NCBI GenBank assembly: GCA_963734865.1
Contig: CAVTIV010000008.1
Coordinates: forward strand, 62,001 to 126,000
DNA from: CBDCUW01 sp963734865
Lineage (GTDB): Bacteria > Planctomycetota > Planctomycetia > Pirellulales > Pirellulaceae
DNA: 64,000 nt
Direction: 5' to 3'
The notes beneath the pieces are model-generated. The model was not told the DNA's origin. It searched no databases and saw only the letters and a list, made by a program, of their open reading frames with translations. The position numbers were made by a program, and so were the translations under genes. Positions 40,124 to 49,503 of this stretch are shown here, piece by piece; the stretch's first letter is position 1; the number at the start of each line of letters is the position of its first letter.

Positions 40124-40369
40124 ATGATCAAGCTGACTCGACTCGACGGTGAGCCATTTGTGCTCAATGCCGATTTGATCCGATATGTCGAACGGCGCCC
40201 GGATACGTTCCTCACCCTTACCAGCGGCGACAAGATCGTTGTCAGCGAGACGATGGACGAAGTGGTCGATCGCGCGGTGCGATATCAACAGCAAAAATAT
40301 TTCATCCCGCCACCACCGCTCGATGCGCGACGGCAAGCAAGCCGGCCGACCCAGTCACCACAAACTTGA
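40124..40369 (+). CDS. flbD: Flagellar FlbD-family protein
   Basis: A protein of 81 residues from ATG 40124, with a G-rich ribosome site nine bases upstream. The whole family core is present: MIKLTRLDGEPFVLNADLI followed by TLTSGDKIVVSETMDEVVDRAV. Its function is undefined, but it occurs in flagellar operons next to motA. The tail of 20 residues is Pro/Arg/Gln-rich. First gene of the flagellar cluster here. Confidence 0.92.
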   Translation: MIKLTRLDGEPFVLNADLIRYVERRPDTFLTLTSGDKIVVSETMDEVVDRAVRYQQQKYFIPPPPLDARRQASRPTQSPQT

Positions 40370-40418
40370 ATTGATCGAATTGATCGCGACACCTTACGAA
40401 TACGTAAAGAAGTAAACT

Positions 40419-41180
40419 ATGGATATCGGTAGCCTCGTCGGCTTGATACTCGCCATCGGCTTGATCGTTGCATCCATTGCGTTGGGGAACGCACCGTTCA
40501 CCGCCTTCATCGACATTCCGTCGTTCTTGGTGGTGATCGGCGGCGCCGTCGGCGCCGCGCTGATTTGCTTTCCCCTCAGCAGCATGCTGAGGTCGCCGAT
40601 GATCGCTTTGAAGGTGTTGTTGAACAAGGGTGAAGATCGACTGGCATTGATCAAATTGATCGTCGAATTGGCTGAAACGGCCCGTCGCGACGGGCTGTTG
40701 GCACTGGAATCAAAGGTCGCCGATATCGACAATCCGTTGGTCAAAACGGGGATCCAAATGGCCGTCGATGGCAGCACACCCGAGGTTGTCGAAGAAGTGC
40801 TGAGAACCGAAGTCGAAGCGATCGCCACGCGACATCGTGAAGGCAAGAGCATCATGGACCAACTGGGACGATTTGCTCCAGCGTACGGAATGATCGGCAC
40901 GCTGATGGGATTGATCATGATGCTTCAAGACATGAGCGACCCTTCGGGGATCGGTGCCGGGATGGCGATTGCACTGATCACGACGTTGTATGGGGCGATC
41001 GTGGCCAACGTGTTCTTCTCACCGTTCGCCGAGAAACTGGGGCTGATCAGCCGCAACGAAATGATCAGCATGGAAATCGCGATTCGAGGCGTGATGGCGA
41101 TCCAATCGGGGGAAAGTCCGAGGGCGATCGACCAAAAATTGCGCACCTTCCTGCCGCCCAAGCAACGGTCCACCGAGTGA
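40419..41180 (+). CDS. motA: Flagellar motor stator protein MotA
   Basis: A protein of 253 residues with four membrane helices (about 4-24, 33-52, 148-170, 180-200). The conserved PAYGMIGTLMGLIMML and the cytoplasmic loop with EVEAIATRHREGKSIMDQ are typical. It forms the ion channel of the stator with MotB, converting ion flow into torque. It sits 49 bases after flbD and 51 before motB. Confidence 0.95.
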   Translation: MDIGSLVGLILAIGLIVASIALGNAPFTAFIDIPSFLVVIGGAVGAALICFPLSSMLRSPMIALKVLLNKGEDRLALIKLIVELAETARRDGLLALESKVADIDNPLVKTGIQMAVDGSTPEVVEEVLRTEVEAIATRHREGKSIMDQLGRFAPAYGMIGTLMGLIMMLQDMSDPSGIGAGMAIALITTLYGAIVANVFFSPFAEKLGLISRNEMISMEIAIRGVMAIQSGESPRAIDQKLRTFLPPKQRSTE

Positions 41181-41231
41181 TCGGACGCGATCGACAACCG
41201 ATTCATTCATTCACCAGAAGTTGAAAACAAA

Positions 41232-42010
41232 ATGTTGGACGACGAACCAGAAGAAATGGGGATCCCCGAATGGGTTGTCACGTTCGGCGATATGATGAGT
41301 CTGTTGCTGACGTTCTTCATCATGTTGGTGTCGCTGAGCGAGATCAAAGAGGAAGAGACCTATCAAGCGCTTGTCGATTCGATGCAACGTCAATTCGGCT
41401 ATGCCCGCACGCTCGACGCGCTCACACCCGGTGACTCTCGAGCGCGGACCACTGCCTACAAAGTGCTGGCCACGACCGGTCGCGCAAAAAGAAAGACATC
41501 GCCAAAGGTGGCGTGCCCGAGAAAGCACCGGTCGGCGAAGAGTCCCAGGTGCGGATCGTTCGCCCGGGACAAATGACGGCGGTGGGCAGTGTTGTTTTCT
41601 TTCAACTCGGATCCGACGAAATCACCCACGCGGCCGATGCCGTGCTGCACAGCCTGGCGGAACAACTGCGCGGCAAACCGCAAAAGATCGAAGTACGCGG
41701 GCACGTTTCGGCCGAGTATGCCGCTCGCACCGAAGGAACCGACGAGGCAATGATGTTGGCCTTTCGCCGGGCAGCCGCAGTCCGCCGTGTGTTGGTCGAA
41801 CGTGAGGGGCTGGAAGCACCTCGTTTCCGAATATCCTCGGCGGGCGAGAACGAACCGATGAGTAGAACAGGTCGCAGCAGCGCGATCGCCCGAAATCCTC
41901 GCGTCGAAGTTTTTCTGCTCGATGAAACGGTCGACGACCTGCGAGCAACCGCGAACGAACGAAATACCGAAACGGTTAAGACAATTGACGGTAACAGGGA
42001 GAATCAATGA
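41232..42010 (+). pseudogene. motB: Flagellar motor stator protein MotB, interrupted by a -1 shift at an A run
   Basis: N-terminal part: one membrane helix (about 14-36) with the proton-accepting D20 in TFGDMMSLLLTFF. The frame is lost at the five-A run at 41485-41489; a sixth A would give RAKKKDIAKGGVPEKAP and restore the gene. The downstream frame carries the OmpA/MotB peptidoglycan-binding domain (GSVVFFQLGSDEI, KIEVRGHVSAEY, AFRRAAAVRRVLVE, RNPRVEVFLLDE) to a stop at 42010 that overlaps fliL by ATGA. A homopolymer sequence error is the simplest cause; transcript slippage at the A run is an alternative. The full product would be about 259 residues. Confidence 0.88.
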
Positions 42011-42567
42011 TGGCTGAAGAAAAAACAGTACCTCCGGAAAACGAGAACGACGTTCTCGACGCGCCCGGCAGCAGTAGTCGTACACTGGTAATCGCGTTCG
42101 TCTCGATCGTGGTGTTGCTTGAAACTGCCATGTTCTTCTTTCTGGTCCCCAGCGCCGACCAGGTCAGCGCGCTCGCGGAGGCCAATCTGATCAAATCGGT
42201 TCAGGAGGGCGAAGAAGCGGCCGTTGAGCAGGCATCCGACGAAAACAAGCCCGTCGAATTCAAATTGGGCATGTACGGGGAGACATTCAGCCCCATCGAT
42301 ACCGAGCGAACCTATCGCGTCGAGATCGACCTGTATGGGCTGGTTAGCAAGAAGAATCTGGAAAAAATGGAAATGGAATTTGCCGAAAAAGAGGGCCGAC
42401 TGCGGCACGAAATACGCACGAGAGTACGGAATAGCGAACTCGCCGAGTTGAAAGAGAACCAATTGGGGTTGCTGGAACGTCGTATTTTGACGACATGTAA
42501 TCACCTGCTCGATGAGGATCTGCTGTTAGCGGTCGGCTTCCGCAGCTACCAGTTGACCGAAGAGTGA
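42007..42567 (+). CDS. fliL: Flagellar basal-body-associated protein FliL-like
   Basis: A protein of 186 residues with a short cytoplasmic part, one membrane helix (about 25-47, TLVIAFVSIVVLLETAMFFF) and a periplasmic domain. The position between motB and fliN and the ending LAVGFRSYQLTEE fit FliL, which encircles the stator. Sequence similarity to FliL is weak by eye, so context contributes most. It overlaps motB by ATGA. Confidence 0.75.
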   Translation: MMAEEKTVPPENENDVLDAPGSSSRTLVIAFVSIVVLLETAMFFFLVPSADQVSALAEANLIKSVQEGEEAAVEQASDENKPVEFKLGMYGETFSPIDTERTYRVEIDLYGLVSKKNLEKMEMEFAEKEGRLRHEIRTRVRNSELAELKENQLGLLERRILTTCNHLLDEDLLLAVGFRSYQLTEE

Positions 42568-42644
42568 TAGTCGCGATTGAGCGCACCGAAACGGGATGCG
42601 TGAAACTCGCTTGTGAAACAAAAGTCCAAGGAAGGACTCTAACC

Positions 42645-43130
42645 GTGGCCGATTCGCCCGAGGAAACGCCCGAACAACCGCCAGCCCGTGACGCCTCCGG
42701 GCGCGCAGCGGCGACCAGCAAGGCCGAGACAACGTCTTCGCAAGAAGAGCGTCTCGACACCGATAATATCGAGCAGCTGCTGAACCAGGCCACCGAATCG
42801 CTCGAGCGAGCCGCCGGTGACGAGGTTTCGACGACCGCCAAAGCACAACCCTATAGCCTCGGTGATCTGACTCCCGAGCCTGCCGGCGAAGAACGTCAAC
42901 CGATCGACTTGCTGGGCGAAGTCGAAATGGACCTGCGCATCGAACTCGGCCGCACACAAATGCGGCTGGAAGAAGTTCTGCAACTTCGCGGCGGTTCGGT
43001 CGTCGCCCTGGACAAACTCGCCGGCGATCCGGTCGATGTCTTCGTCAACGGCCGTTTGATCGCACGTGGGGAAGTGTTGGTGATGAACGACAATTTCTGC
43101 ATTCGCGTCACGGAACTCGTCGGTGCCTGA
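42645..43130 (+). CDS. fliN: Flagellar motor switch protein FliN
   Basis: A protein of 161 residues from GTG 42645, with GGAAGG nine bases upstream. A longer frame from 42564 (GTGA overlap with fliL) uses several codons rare in neighbouring genes, so the shorter start is preferred. The N-terminal 85 residues are a flexible linker with a Gln/Glu-rich helix. The C-terminal 75 residues form the SpoA/FliN domain (LLGEVEMDLRIELGRTQM, LRGGSVVALDKLAGDPVDVFVNGRLIARGEV). FliN is part of the C ring. No fliM gene precedes it, although fliL-fliM-fliN is the common order. Confidence 0.93.
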   Translation: MADSPEETPEQPPARDASGRAAATSKAETTSSQEERLDTDNIEQLLNQATESLERAAGDEVSTTAKAQPYSLGDLTPEPAGEERQPIDLLGEVEMDLRIELGRTQMRLEEVLQLRGGSVVALDKLAGDPVDVFVNGRLIARGEVLVMNDNFCIRVTELVGA

Positions 43131-43213
43131 GAGCGGGACCGGTAGTCCAGCGCCGACCGAAACATGCTCCGCGCCGTTACGGCAAACACCTTTTGTCCCT
43201 AGGTATCGCGTCC

Positions 43214-43867
43214 ATGAAATCGATCAGATGTTGGCTGGCAGCCGCCGGATCGTTGCTGCTGCTTTCAAGCCTATCGGCGCAGGAATTCAGACAATCCACA
43301 CCACAGCCACAGCGTTGGACCGCGCAGCCAACGACGATCACTCCAACGACGTTGGCCGAGGTGCCCGATTCTGCCTTTCCGGCTCTTGTTTCACGAGCAC
43401 CGGGAAACCTTGATGATCCATCGGTCAAGACGAGTACCGGCAAGCTGGCCGGTCCGGCCGTCACCATCACATCCAGTCTCGCCGTCGTGCTGGGATTGTT
43501 CGCAGCCATGGTCTGGATGACACGCCGATTCGGTTCGCGGGGCATGAACCAAGGGGCACTGCCGCGTGAAATTCTCGAGAGCCTGGGGACAACATCCATT
43601 GATCCCCGCACACGAGTCACCATGCTCCGCTGTGGAAACCGAATCCTTGTCGTGGCACTCACCGCAACAGGCGTTCATCCACTTGCGGAGATCAGCGACC
43701 CCGAGGAAGTGAGACAATTGACGGCGACATGCCTCGGTGACGCCAAGCGTTCATTTGTTTCCACGCTGCAATCGATCGAGAACGAACCAGTCCCACCAGG
43801 CTTTGTGGCAAGCACCGATCGTCCCGCAACGCCGCACCGACGATCACGGCTGTTCGCAACCGCTTGA
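43214..43867 (+). CDS. fliO: FliO-like flagellar biosynthesis protein
   Basis: A protein of 217 residues from ATG 43214. It begins with a signal peptide (LAAAGSLLLLSSLSAQ). A membrane helix lies at about 90-110 (VTITSSLAVVLGLFAAMVW), followed by a cytoplasmic domain with LPREILESLGTTSIDPRTRVTMLRCGNRILVVALTATGV, which matches the FliO pattern of conserved small beta units. FliO helps assemble FliP in the export gate. fliP, fliQ and fliR do not follow; the next gene is a symporter. Confidence 0.82.
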   Translation: MKSIRCWLAAAGSLLLLSSLSAQEFRQSTPQPQRWTAQPTTITPTTLAEVPDSAFPALVSRAPGNLDDPSVKTSTGKLAGPAVTITSSLAVVLGLFAAMVWMTRRFGSRGMNQGALPREILESLGTTSIDPRTRVTMLRCGNRILVVALTATGVHPLAEISDPEEVRQLTATCLGDAKRSFVSTLQSIENEPVPPGFVASTDRPATPHRRSRLFATA

Positions 43868-43945
43868 TCCGACAGATCATGCCCGCTGCAGTTACAATCA
43901 CCACGAGTCGCTGATTCACATTTTCGCGGTGCTAAGAACTCGAGC

Positions 43946-45400
43946 ATGACGGCAGCCATCTTCTTCGTCGCCGTGTTGCTGTTGATCGGCGTTTGCCTTC
44001 GTCTTCGCTTCGCCATTTTTCGCTGGCTGTACATTCCGGCGTCCGTGCTTGCCGGACTGATCGGTTTGCTCATCGTCCATGCCGTCCTTGCCTTCTGCAA
44101 GGCGGATGAAGGGTTGCTAACGGTTCGAAAAGGTTCGGACGTTGCTGCTGCTGCCGAATCATCACTCACATCTTGGCTGGCGAGCCTTGAAACTTGGCCA
44201 AGCTTTTTAATCGCAGTGGTCTTTGCCGGGATGTTGCTCGAGCACAAGCCGGCCCCGTTCAAGGACAGCATCAGTCAGGTCGGCCGACAGGGGTTGATGG
44301 TTTGGATCATCGTCTTGGGACAAACAGCGGTAGGCTTGTTGGTGACCTGGTTACTGATTCAGCCGTTTTATGACGTTCCCAATTCGCTGGGCATGCTGAT
44401 TGAAACCGGATTCGCCGGTGGCCACGGAACCGCAGCGGCGATGGGCAAGGTTTTTGCCAGCGAGGGCATTGGCTTTAACAGCGGTCTTGACCTCGGCATC
44501 CTGATGGCCACCGGCGGATTGGTTTATGGCGTCGTCACCGGCATTCTGTGGATCAATATCGGAGTGCGCATGGGCTGGGTCGATTCGGCAGCGTCCTTGT
44601 CCACAGGCACTGAGAGCGAACAGTCGAATCCAACACCGATCGGCCATGCCAAAGTGGGTAGCGAAACGATCGACCCGCTACTTCTGCAATTGCTGTGGCT
44701 GGTCTTGGCAGTCGGAATCGGCATGGCGATGCAATCCGCTGTTCACCTCTGCGCCGGTGCCATCGATGACTGGATGTCCTGGGGCCAGAATCAGGACAAC
44801 GCCCAGCGTGTTCTCGCAGATCGTCTGTCGGCCTCGCAAGTGCTCGACTTTCCGTTGTTCATCTACACGCTGTTTGGCGGCCTGATCGTACGACGCGTTT
44901 TACGCTTCGCCGGTTACGAAGACGCGATTGATCGCGAGTCGATCAATCGACTCACGTCCACGGCCATGGATGTGCTCGTGGTTGCCGCGATCAGCTCGTT
45001 GAATCTTGCCGCAGTGGCCAGCTTGATTGTGCCGTTCTCGATTCTGTTTATCGCCGGAGCGATATGGTCCGGAGTCTGTCTATTGCTGATCGCACGCCGG
45101 ATCCTGCCCAAGCCCTATTGGTTCCAACTCGGTCTGATCAACTACGGCATGTCGACCGGAACGACCGCGACCGGATTTGTCTTGCTGCGAGTTGTCGATC
45201 CAGAACTCGAATCGGGCGCTGCCGAAGACTATGCGCTCGCGGCGCCGCTTTCGTCACCGTTCATTGGCGGGGGAATGATCACGGTGGCGCTACCACTGCT
45301 GCTGCTCGAACGGGTTTGGATTGGAATACCCACGATCGTCATCGCGACGATTGTCGCCGCAATGATCTACGTCGGCGTGCGTTGGAATCGAGTGTCGTAG
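43946..45400 (+). CDS. Sodium/glutamate symporter (GltS family)
   Basis: A protein of 484 residues with about ten to twelve membrane helices. The family signature GFAGGHGTAAAMGKVF at about 150 and the second repeat LINYGMSTGTTATGFVLLR in the C-terminal half are clear; GltS proteins are made of two inverted repeats with such loops. It is longer than E. coli GltS (about 400), with an extra hydrophilic loop near 215-245. It likely imports glutamate or a related acid with sodium. It stands alone between fliO and a convergent esterase gene. Confidence 0.88.
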   Translation: MTAAIFFVAVLLLIGVCLRLRFAIFRWLYIPASVLAGLIGLLIVHAVLAFCKADEGLLTVRKGSDVAAAAESSLTSWLASLETWPSFLIAVVFAGMLLEHKPAPFKDSISQVGRQGLMVWIIVLGQTAVGLLVTWLLIQPFYDVPNSLGMLIETGFAGGHGTAAAMGKVFASEGIGFNSGLDLGILMATGGLVYGVVTGILWINIGVRMGWVDSAASLSTGTESEQSNPTPIGHAKVGSETIDPLLLQLLWLVLAVGIGMAMQSAVHLCAGAIDDWMSWGQNQDNAQRVLADRLSASQVLDFPLFIYTLFGGLIVRRVLRFAGYEDAIDRESINRLTSTAMDVLVVAAISSLNLAAVASLIVPFSILFIAGAIWSGVCLLLIARRILPKPYWFQLGLINYGMSTGTTATGFVLLRVVDPELESGAAEDYALAAPLSSPFIGGGMITVALPLLLLERVWIGIPTIVIATIVAAMIYVGVRWNRVS

Positions 45401-45440
45401 TTTTCCGTGAAGAAAAAACACTCGTTGCATCCCTCAACTC

Positions 45441-46361
45441 TCATTCCACCATCGCGAGTCGACGTAACCACTGTTCACACAGCGAAGGCCACTGGTCGGC
45501 GCCGGGCAGATCCTTTGCCAAACCCACCCCGTGACGGCCTTTGGGAAATACGTGCAATTCGGCCTCCACGCCATTGTTCTGACAGGCCATGAAGTAGTCG
45601 ATGCTGTTCTGAACCGGAACGACTTTGTCTTCCTCGGTGTGAAATAGAAACGTCGGCGGCGTCTGGTCGGTGACTTGGCGTTCGTTGGAAAGCGACACGA
45701 CCAGGTCAGGATCCGGGTCTGCGCCGATCAGATTCCGCTGGCTGCCCAGGTGCGTGTAGGGCTTGCCAAATGCGATCACCGGGTAACAAAGGATGCTGAA
45801 GTCGGGTCGCGACGAGACGCGCGCGATCGGATCCTCGGATGATTCGTCGACGCTGGCAAAGTGGGTGGAGACGGTCGAGCACAGATGACCACCGGCGGAA
45901 AATCCGATCACACCGATGCGATTGGGATCAATGTTCAATTCCTTGGCCCGTGCCCGAAGCGTCGCGATGGCTCGCTGCGCATCGATCATCGGTGCCGGGT
46001 GTCCATAACCCTTGCCGTCATTGCCCTTGCCGCGAAGCCGATAGGTGCAGATTGCCGAGGTCACACCGAGGTCGCGAAACCACTGGGCAAATTGATAACC
46101 CTCGTGATCCATTGCGTGACCGTTGTAACCGCCGCCGGGCAGAATCACGACAGCCGCCGAGGGCGTCGGCGATTCCACTTTGGTGATGATCAGCTGAGGA
46201 ACATCCCCCTCGCCGGCAAACGTCGAACCGGGCGGCAAGCCGGGCCACAGAGGCTCGACTTGTGCGTCGGGAATTCTCGCATCGGGTTTTTGCGCCTCGG
46301 CAGCCGGGCAAGCAACCAACAACAAGGCAATCGAGCAGAGGGATCGCAGGGAATGATTCAT
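45441..46361 (-). CDS. Secreted alpha/beta hydrolase, BD-FAE/acetyl-esterase type
   Basis: A protein of 306 residues from ATG 46361 with a signal peptide (about 1-23, ending PAAEA). The oxyanion motif is PGGGYNGHAMDHEG at 75-88. The nucleophile elbow GFSAGGHL holds S155, and the acid and His lie in HTEEDKVVP and PKGRHGVG. The family removes acetyl or other ester groups from polysaccharides. It is well suited to outer breakdown of algal or plant glycans, but no polysaccharidase is adjacent. Catalytic set complete, unlike the hydrolase-like protein at 2-4 kb. Confidence 0.9.
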   Translation of the reverse strand: MNHSLRSLCSIALLLVACPAAEAQKPDARIPDAQVEPLWPGLPPGSTFAGEGDVPQLIITKVESPTPSAAVVILPGGGYNGHAMDHEGYQFAQWFRDLGVTSAICTYRLRGKGNDGKGYGHPAPMIDAQRAIATLRARAKELNIDPNRIGVIGFSAGGHLCSTVSTHFASVDESSEDPIARVSSRPDFSILCYPVIAFGKPYTHLGSQRNLIGADPDPDLVVSLSNERQVTDQTPPTFLFHTEEDKVVPVQNSIDYFMACQNNGVEAELHVFPKGRHGVGLAKDLPGADQWPSLCEQWLRRLAMVE

Positions 46362-46593
46362 GATCGGAGTCAATGGAATGGGTTATCGCAAAGTCGGTGT
46401 TCGGAAGCCGACATTTTACTAAGCAGATCGTGATCAAAGGCTGTCTTCATTTTTTTTCGCGTCTTTCGTCACTTTCGCGTGGTCCCCGCGTCCGAACTTG
46501 CCTGCCCCGACTCGCCAGACAGGGCCCAAAGCGCTAGATTCATTTGCCACAACGAGCTGTCAAATTCATGCCCCATCCACCTCCCGGCCCCCC

Positions 46594-47484
46594 GTGTCGA
46601 CCAGCCTGACCGAAACCGCCTCCGATCCGACTGCCCACGAAAGTGGGATTCGTTGGCGAATTGCCGTGTGGCGGATGATTTTGCGCACCGCTTTGGGTGA
46701 ACGACTGGTGTATCGAGGCGACTTTGCCCTGGGCACCCTGATGCGGTTCTTGCCGATCATCACTCAAATTTTCTTGTGGCATGCCGTCTTTGATTCGATT
46801 GGCGAAGCCGAAGGGGATGACGCGGTGACCATCGGCGGATTCGGTTTTCGCGAGATGGTCGCCTACTACCTGCTGACGATGATTGCTCGCGCATTCTCCA
46901 GCATGCCGGGGCTGGCCTCTGGCATCGCCATCCAGATCCGCGATGGCGAGATCAAACGGTATCTGATCCAGCCCGTTGATTTGATTGGGTTTCTGTTGCT
47001 GACTCGCGTGGCGCACAAACTGGCGTACTATGCGATCGCGATTGCCCCGTTCGCACTTGTCTTCTTTCTGTGCCGCAGCTATTTCGTCGACGGATTCCCA
47101 CCACCGCACCTGTTCATCGCGTTCCTGGGATCCTTAATGATGGGATTCCTGATCGGATTCTTTCTGGAAGCCGCGATTGGGATGATCGGGTTTTGGTTTC
47201 TGGAGGTTTCATCATTGCTGTTCGTGTACATGTTGTTCAGCTTTTTCTTGTCGGGACACATGTTTCCGTTGACACTGCTTCCCGATGGGATCGAACGGTT
47301 CGTGAACTTCTTGCCGTTTAAATACCTGGCCTATTTTCCGGCCGCGATCTTCCTGGGAAAGATTCCCGATGACGAATTGCCGATGGAGATTGCGGTCGAA
47401 GCGGCGTGGCTCACCTTCTTCATTTTCGTGTGCCGATTCGCGTTCAACCGAGGCGTGCGGCGATACAGTGGATATGGAGGGTAA
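46594..47484 (+). CDS. ABC-2 type transporter permease (DUF990-like)
   Basis: A protein of about 296 residues if translation starts at GTG 46594 (STSLTETASDPTAHES); an open frame extends to 46498. It has six membrane helices. The helix-helix loop with MPGLASGIAIQIRDGEIKRYLIQPVD is the ABC-2 coupling segment of this family. The second permease gene starts seven bases after its stop, so the two form a heterodimeric channel. The ATPase gene is not next to them. Confidence 0.85.
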   Translation: MSTSLTETASDPTAHESGIRWRIAVWRMILRTALGERLVYRGDFALGTLMRFLPIITQIFLWHAVFDSIGEAEGDDAVTIGGFGFREMVAYYLLTMIARAFSSMPGLASGIAIQIRDGEIKRYLIQPVDLIGFLLLTRVAHKLAYYAIAIAPFALVFFLCRSYFVDGFPPPHLFIAFLGSLMMGFLIGFFLEAAIGMIGFWFLEVSSLLFVYMLFSFFLSGHMFPLTLLPDGIERFVNFLPFKYLAYFPAAIFLGKIPDDELPMEIAVEAAWLTFFIFVCRFAFNRGVRRYSGYGG

Positions 47485-47490
47485 TCCGAC

Positions 47491-48357
47491 GTGACAACGA
47501 CGACCCGGACCGGCCCCAACTACTGGAAAGTCTTTCTGACGTTCGCGCGAAACAGTCTCGTCCGCGATATGACATTTCGCACCAATTTCGTGTTGCAATG
47601 CGTCAGCAGCATCGGCTGGACGCTGATGAACGTCGGCTTCTATTTGATCGTTTTCCAATACACCAACACGATTGGCGAAGGAAGCGGCTGGGATCGTGAA
47701 AAGTTCTTTCTGTTCATTGCCACCACCTGGTTCATCAACTCTTTGGTGCAAGCGTTTTTCATGCCCAATGCCGAGGAATTCAGCGAGATGATCCGCACCG
47801 GCGGACTCGACTTCGCATTGTTAAAGCCGATCGATACCCAGTTTCTGATTTCGTTTCGACGAATCGACTGGAGCGCACTATCGAACTTCGCTGCCGGTCT
47901 GGTGATTGCCGCGGTCTGTCTCCGGGAACTGGCGACTCGCGACGTCGATCCGTTGATCCCGTCGTTTGTGTCGATCGTGCTCTATGTGCTGTTCGTCGCC
48001 TGCGGGGTCGCGATCATGTACAGCCTGATGATATCGCTGAGTGCGACCAGCATCTGGCTCGGCCGAAACCAGACGCTTTACAACTTTTGGTTTTACATCA
48101 CCAATTTCAGTCGCTACCCGATGGAGATCTATAACAAGGGCTGGGGCAAACCGTTGTTCGGATTCTTTACCTTTGTCGTGCCAGTGCTATTGGTCGTCAA
48201 CGTCCCGGCGCGGATTCTGGCCAAACCGCTCGACCCTCGCGGCGAATGGGAATGGTGGTTGGTCGCTTGGGCGGTCGTGGCAACTCTGCTCAGTTGCGCC
48301 GCCAGCCGCTGGGTCTTCCAGACCGCGCTGAAAAGCTACCGCAGCGCCAGCTCTTAG
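47491..48357 (+). CDS. Second ABC-2 type transporter permease
   Basis: A protein of 288 residues from GTG 47491. Six membrane helices, and FSEMIRTGGLDFALLKPIDTQFL is the coupling segment that matches the partner upstream. Both are of the kind that joins an ATPase with a PF00005 domain to export drugs, lipids or polymers. No such ATPase lies between 43 and 55 kb. The gene is convergent with the hypothetical gene at 48376. Confidence 0.87.
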   Translation: MTTTTRTGPNYWKVFLTFARNSLVRDMTFRTNFVLQCVSSIGWTLMNVGFYLIVFQYTNTIGEGSGWDREKFFLFIATTWFINSLVQAFFMPNAEEFSEMIRTGGLDFALLKPIDTQFLISFRRIDWSALSNFAAGLVIAAVCLRELATRDVDPLIPSFVSIVLYVLFVACGVAIMYSLMISLSATSIWLGRNQTLYNFWFYITNFSRYPMEIYNKGWGKPLFGFFTFVVPVLLVVNVPARILAKPLDPRGEWEWWLVAWAVVATLLSCAASRWVFQTALKSYRSASS

Positions 48358-48375
48358 TTTGGACAACGCTCGCTT

Positions 48376-49425
48376 CTAGAGATGCCGGACCAGTCGTAAG
48401 TCGACGACCGATCGACCGGATCCTGCCAGACGCGCGATCGCATCCCTGGCCCAGCCGAGAATTTTTGCCAACGATTGGCCCGAGCCGATTTGATAGTCGC
48501 GTGACGGTTGGCCGGGAATTCGCCAACCGGCAAACTGCAGACAACTACCTTGCCGTGCGATGATCCACATCGCGCCCGAACGCCCCGGCGCAAATGCGTG
48601 ATCGGTCTCGCTCTGCACGTCCAGCACATGATCCAGCGGCCCGATGGCCGAGATCAGATTGAAGACGGGATAGAACCGTGTCACCGAAAAGGCAATCGGC
48701 GAATCATCCGGAACGGTCACTCCCGGGCTCAGCTGATCCGATTGCAAGCTGGCTACGCCGCGTACTTGCTGAGCATCGGGAGACGCGTTGGACGGCAACA
48801 CTCGGCCGGCCACGAGGTGACTTCGTTGAACTTGTACCAGCGCCGCGTCGGTTCGACTGCCGTCCCCTTTGTGGGTCCTGGCTAGCAGTGTGCCGGCGAT
48901 CTCGCGATCACCCCGGCGCCCCGGCGAGTGGGAAATGCGAACACGCACATTGGCTGCCGACTCGGGGACTGATTTCAGGTGCGCAAACAGGTGACCGACC
49001 GTCATCACGCCCCATGAAAAATGTTGATCGGGTTCGATGCGCCAAGCGACGATGCAGCCAGCCGTGGCTCGCGATCGACGACTCACATGGCGAATCGAGC
49101 GACCGGTCAGCCGGATCCATGAACGCCGGATGCGAATGACGTCCGTGGTCAGGCAAACCACCATGTATTGACCGCCTCGCTTGATACGAATCGATTCGAT
49201 GGTCGGAATTCGATCTCTTTTCGCCCGCGGCATCCGCTTGTCGCGGACGTAGAAGCAGATCGAGTCGCGACGCCGCAGATCAAGGTTTCGACCCTTTTCC
49301 GCGACGCCGAACGCGATCTCCAGAATATTGCCGCGTCTGCCCACGCCATAACGCTCGCACAGTGTGTGACGAATTCGGTGCAACTCGTCGATCGAAATCT
49401 GACTCAATTGTGTGATCGTGTCCAT
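48376..49425 (-). CDS. Protein of unknown function with a possible trypsin-like fold
   Basis: A protein of 349 residues from ATG 49425. No family is recognised. The order of three local motifs recalls a chymotrypsin-type peptidase: a GH motif in SWGVMTVGHLF (H145), an Asp in SRTDAALVQV (D193) and a Ser in APGRSGAMWIIA (S283). In true peptidases the last reads GDSG, whereas here it is GRSG. The N-terminal 120 residues are basic and include FGVAEKG and RDKRMPR. Without a signal peptide it would be cytoplasmic. It may be a plain hypothetical protein. Confidence 0.6.
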   Translation of the reverse strand: MDTITQLSQISIDELHRIRHTLCERYGVGRRGNILEIAFGVAEKGRNLDLRRRDSICFYVRDKRMPRAKRDRIPTIESIRIKRGGQYMVVCLTTDVIRIRRSWIRLTGRSIRHVSRRSRATAGCIVAWRIEPDQHFSWGVMTVGHLFAHLKSVPESAANVRVRISHSPGRRGDREIAGTLLARTHKGDGSRTDAALVQVQRSHLVAGRVLPSNASPDAQQVRGVASLQSDQLSPGVTVPDDSPIAFSVTRFYPVFNLISAIGPLDHVLDVQSETDHAFAPGRSGAMWIIARQGSCLQFAGWRIPGQPSRDYQIGSGQSLAKILGWARDAIARLAGSGRSVVDLRLVRHL

Positions 49426-49503
49426 CGTTGGCGCCGTCCAAACGAGTCGGCCATTCGTTTGCCGAAGAACCACAGATGCCGTGACTCTCCTTGATCGCCC
49501 CCC

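Noticed and set aside
41485..41495. Programmed -1 ribosomal frameshift in motB (dnaX-like A-AAA-AAG)
   Set aside because: In the zero frame the codons are AAA-AGA, not AAA-AAG, and no downstream stimulatory hairpin is evident.
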